Positions 6,051 to 7,606 of a stretch of 7,606 nt of DNA are shown piece by piece. The notes below the pieces were generated by a model that saw only the letters and a list, made by a program, of their open reading frames with translations, did not search any database and had not been told where the DNA came from. Every line of letters begins with the position of its first letter. Within the stretch, counting starts at the first letter, position 1. The stretch spans positions 1 through 7,606 of the forward strand of contig PUKG01000281.1 of assembly GCA_003550445.1 (NCBI GenBank). The letters run 5' to 3'. Source of the DNA: Halobacteroidaceae bacterium. GTDB lineage: Bacteria; Bacillota; Halanaerobiia; B1SED10-174. A program made the position numbers and the translations under genes.

Positions 6051-6590
6051 AGGTTAAAATGATAGGGGTAAATTTAAGGAGATAAAATCTTGGAGTTGAG
6101 GGGAAGTTCGCTATCTAATGGATTTAGAGGAAACTGATCTTAATTTTAAAGTAGTAAATTGTTTCCCCTTTTCTTCAAGAAAAATGGAAAAGTTAAAAAT
6201 TCTTGAGATGCAATAGGTAAGAAATTTTTTGTACTGGTTCCAAATATCAGGCTTTTATCTCGGCTCTAATTTGATTAAAAAATCTTTAATTCGAAGATCC
6301 TTTCTCCCCAAAAAAATGAATTTTTTCAGAATTGAGGACTTTTTCCGCCAAATTTTTGATTTAATGAAATTGATTTGCGAAAACATTTTCATGATTTTTC
6401 CAAGGATACCAAAAGACAAATGGCAAAGTTATATAACAGCAATATTTTCTGTTCCGCTCTCGTTCTACCCAAATTAATTCGCAAAATGCAGCCATTTTGA
6501 AGCATATCTAACTCAAAAACCCGTGGAAGACTATTTTAAACAACAATTTTAGGATAAATTGGATGAAAAAATATAGAAAAGGGGTATTCT
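6051..6590. other. 540-base A+T-rich spacer, no convincing gene
   Basis: I find no gene with a credible ribosome binding site and protein-like sequence here. A TTG at 6090 has a nearby AAGGAG but opens only 15 codons. A frame of 82 codons at 6229-6477 starts at a TTG without a binding site and reads like translated A+T-rich noise. Structural items are the hairpin at 6129-6175 and a small perfect stem, CAAAATG at 6482-6488 with CATTTTG at 6493-6499 (four-base loop, no T-tract). It may be the remains of a decayed gene or a regulatory or small-RNA region. Confidence 0.55.
6129..6175 (+). terminator. Possible terminator after the kinase-like gene
   Basis: GGAAAC at 6129-6134 pairs with GTTTCC at 6161-6166. 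Inside, AATTT at 6142-6146 pairs with AAATT at 6156-6160, leaving a one-sided internal loop. The downstream CCTTTTCTTC is T-rich but interrupted. It lies about 80 bases after the stop codon. The fold is imperfect, so this is only a candidate. Confidence 0.32.
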
Positions 6591-7316
6591 ATGAATTATT
6601 TTTTTGCAGCACTATTAATTGGTTTTGTAATACTGGTTCATGAGATTGGTCATTTAATCGCGGCTAAAGGAGTACAGATACCGATTTCTACTTTCTCCAT
6701 TGGGTTTGGCCCAAAGTTAATTGGCAAAAAATGGGGAGGGACTGAATATAGATTGTCACTTATCCCCTTAGGGGGTTATGTATTACCGGAAATCGAAGAT
6801 CATAATGAATATTTTGCACTACCAGTTAATAAAAGGATAATAATGGCTATAGGGGGACCAATAGCAAGTTTTATTTTACCTGTGGTTTGTTTTTCGGTGA
6901 TTTATTCTCTTAATTCTGGGTGGTCATTTGCAAATGTTTTACAAATTCCTATTACACAGGCAACCCAAATTATGTATGAAATAGTAATATCCTTACCCTA
7001 TCTGCTAACCAATGCGGGACAGTTATCAGGTATTGTAGGTATCGTGGCCCAGGGTGGTAATTCCGTAGGGACAAATTTGCTGAATGCCCTTCAGTTTGTA
7101 GCACTTATAAGTCTTAATCTTACAGTTCTAAATTTACTTCCAATTCCTGTATTGGATGGAGGCAAGGTGTTATTGTTTTCGCTTGAAAAGATCCATCCAA
7201 AATTTTTGCGTTTACACGTTCCTTTAGCTATTGTTGGATGGGTTTTTATGATAGGTTTAATGCTGTATGTAACTGTGGTGGATATAGGGAAAATTTTCGC
7301 GGAAAAGGTTATATAG
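6591..7316 (+). CDS. Short M50 (site-2/RseP-type) intramembrane metalloprotease without PDZ domain
   Basis: A 241-residue polytopic membrane protein. The first membrane segment carries the zinc-binding HEIGH at 17-21 (H17, E18, H21), and the third zinc ligand is Asp189 in NLLPIPVLDGG at 181-191. Other family landmarks are FSIGFGPKLIG at 35-45, RLSLIPLGGYV at 54-64, ALPVNKRIIMAIGGP at 76-90, and SGIVGIVAQGG at 146-156. Membrane segments lie at about 4-25, 84-106, 165-187 and 209-231. These residues predict an active enzyme that cuts substrates within the membrane. RseP/RasP proteins are usually about 350-450 residues with one or two PDZ domains between the two catalytic halves. Here only about 55 residues separate GGP from SGIVG, so no PDZ fits. 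The usual GPxxNF is GPIASF, with Ser93 replacing Asn. It is not next to the dxr, cdsA or bamA-type genes that often flank rseP, so it is more likely a specialised paralogue than the housekeeping copy. The start has AAAAGGGG at 6577-6584. Confidence 0.9.
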   Translation: MNYFFAALLIGFVILVHEIGHLIAAKGVQIPISTFSIGFGPKLIGKKWGGTEYRLSLIPLGGYVLPEIEDHNEYFALPVNKRIIMAIGGPIASFILPVVCFSVIYSLNSGWSFANVLQIPITQATQIMYEIVISLPYLLTNAGQLSGIVGIVAQGGNSVGTNLLNALQFVALISLNLTVLNLLPIPVLDGGKVLLFSLEKIHPKFLRLHVPLAIVGWVFMIGLMLYVTVVDIGKIFAEKVI

Positions 7317-7474
7317 GCGACGGTTTCAGATAGAATTATGATTACCGTTTTGGGCATGAATGGTGGAAAGTAGTAATAAATCAATGAAGGCAAATCACCA
7401 AGCTGGCCTGAAAAAATCCTGGACAGACCCTGGGTTTCCAGATTTCCGCTTGTTCAGGAATAATCATATAAAGC

Positions 7475-7503
7475 AAAAAATTCTGGACAAAACCAGAATT
7501 TTT
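7475..7503 (-). terminator. Intrinsic terminator of the PIN gene, possibly bidirectional
   Basis: AAAAATTCTGG at 7476-7486 pairs perfectly with CCAGAATTTTT at 7493-7503 around a six-base loop. Read on the minus strand, the stem follows the PIN gene stop codon (overlapping it by one base) and ends in six U (7480-7475). On the plus strand its right arm also ends in five T, so it could serve the M50 gene about 185 bases upstream too. Confidence 0.82.
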
Positions 7504-7606
7504 CAATATGAGTTAATAAAACTCCTTGGTGATATGATCTTAGGTTTTTCAGAAATTACTTCAAAAAAATCTTTGTCTCCTGTAATGAGAATGTCAACTT
7601 TGTTCA
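7503..7606 (-). CDS. C-terminal fragment of a PIN-family toxin-like nuclease
   Basis: The minus strand is open from the window edge to a TGA at 7505-7503, giving 33 complete C-terminal codons. They read NKVDILITGDKDFFEVISEK, then PKIISPRSFINSY. This matches the end of PIN-domain proteins annotated as putative toxin-antitoxin toxin components (COG1569 type), where a '[AV]D-x-[LI]-[VI]-T-G-D-K-D' strand carries late acidic active-site residues and a 'P-[RK]-x-F' tail ends the protein. PIN domains are metal-dependent ribonucleases; in toxin-antitoxin pairs they cleave RNA when the partner antitoxin is lost. The first acidic residues and any antitoxin gene lie beyond the right edge. The adjacent terminator supports a real gene end. 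Family membership is fairly sure; toxin function is inferred. Confidence 0.75.
   Translation of the reverse strand, partial: NKVDILITGDKDFFEVISEKPKIISPRSFINSY

Noticed and set aside
6229..6477. 82-codon plus-strand open frame in the spacer before the M50 gene
   Set aside because: It starts at a TTG with no ribosome binding site, and its composition (Phe, Lys, Ile) is what translated A+T-rich noise looks like.
7338..7373. Short open frame starting at an ATG after the M50 gene
   Set aside because: Only 11 codons and no clear ribosome binding site.

Overview
The window looks like chromosomal DNA from a low-G+C Bacillota-type bacterium. Genes are preceded by strong AGGAGG-type ribosome binding sites, the spacers are very A+T-rich, intrinsic terminators with U-tracts are clear, and TTG/CTG start codons are plausible. 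The dipeptide/oligopeptide-binding protein has an ordinary signal peptide with no lipobox cysteine. That is unusual for a monoderm and mildly favours a diderm lineage such as Halanaerobiales. This assignment is an inference only.

Layout, left to right. (1) Positions 2-121 hold the last 39 codons of a gene whose tail resembles a SIMPL (DUF541) domain. (2) Positions 309-1292 encode a membrane-anchored, divergent subtilisin-fold (S8) protein. It keeps Asp, His and Ser at the catalytic positions but lacks the expected oxyanion-hole Asn. (3) A roughly 400-base A+T-rich spacer (1293-1694) contains a nested inverted repeat. (4) Positions 1695-3227, 3408-4328 and 4345-5202 encode the binding protein and two permease subunits of a peptide/nickel-type (Dpp/Opp) ABC importer. 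A textbook terminator lies between the binding protein and the permeases, and no ATPase genes follow. (5) A hairpin with a 44-base loop and a T-tract (5335-5404) separates the permeases from a small P-loop NTPase/kinase-like gene (5481-6050), which appears to use a non-ATG start. (6) A 540-base spacer (6051-6590) has no convincing gene. (7) Positions 6591-7316 encode a short M50 (site-2/RseP-type) intramembrane metalloprotease with no PDZ domain. (8) On the minus strand at the right edge (7503-7606) is the 3' end of a PIN-family toxin-like gene, with its intrinsic terminator overlapping the stop codon.

The only clear multigene system is the peptide-type importer: the exported binding protein captures ligand and the two permeases form the channel. 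The ATPases that power it must be encoded elsewhere. The other genes look like separate transcription units. Several act at the cell envelope (SIMPL-like protein, anchored subtilase, M50 protease), but the sequence does not show that they work together. I see no CRISPR array, insertion sequence, tRNA or rRNA, and no strong case for a wholly new system. The most unusual items are the altered subtilase, the PDZ-less M50 protease, the kinase-like gene with an odd start, and the structured spacers.
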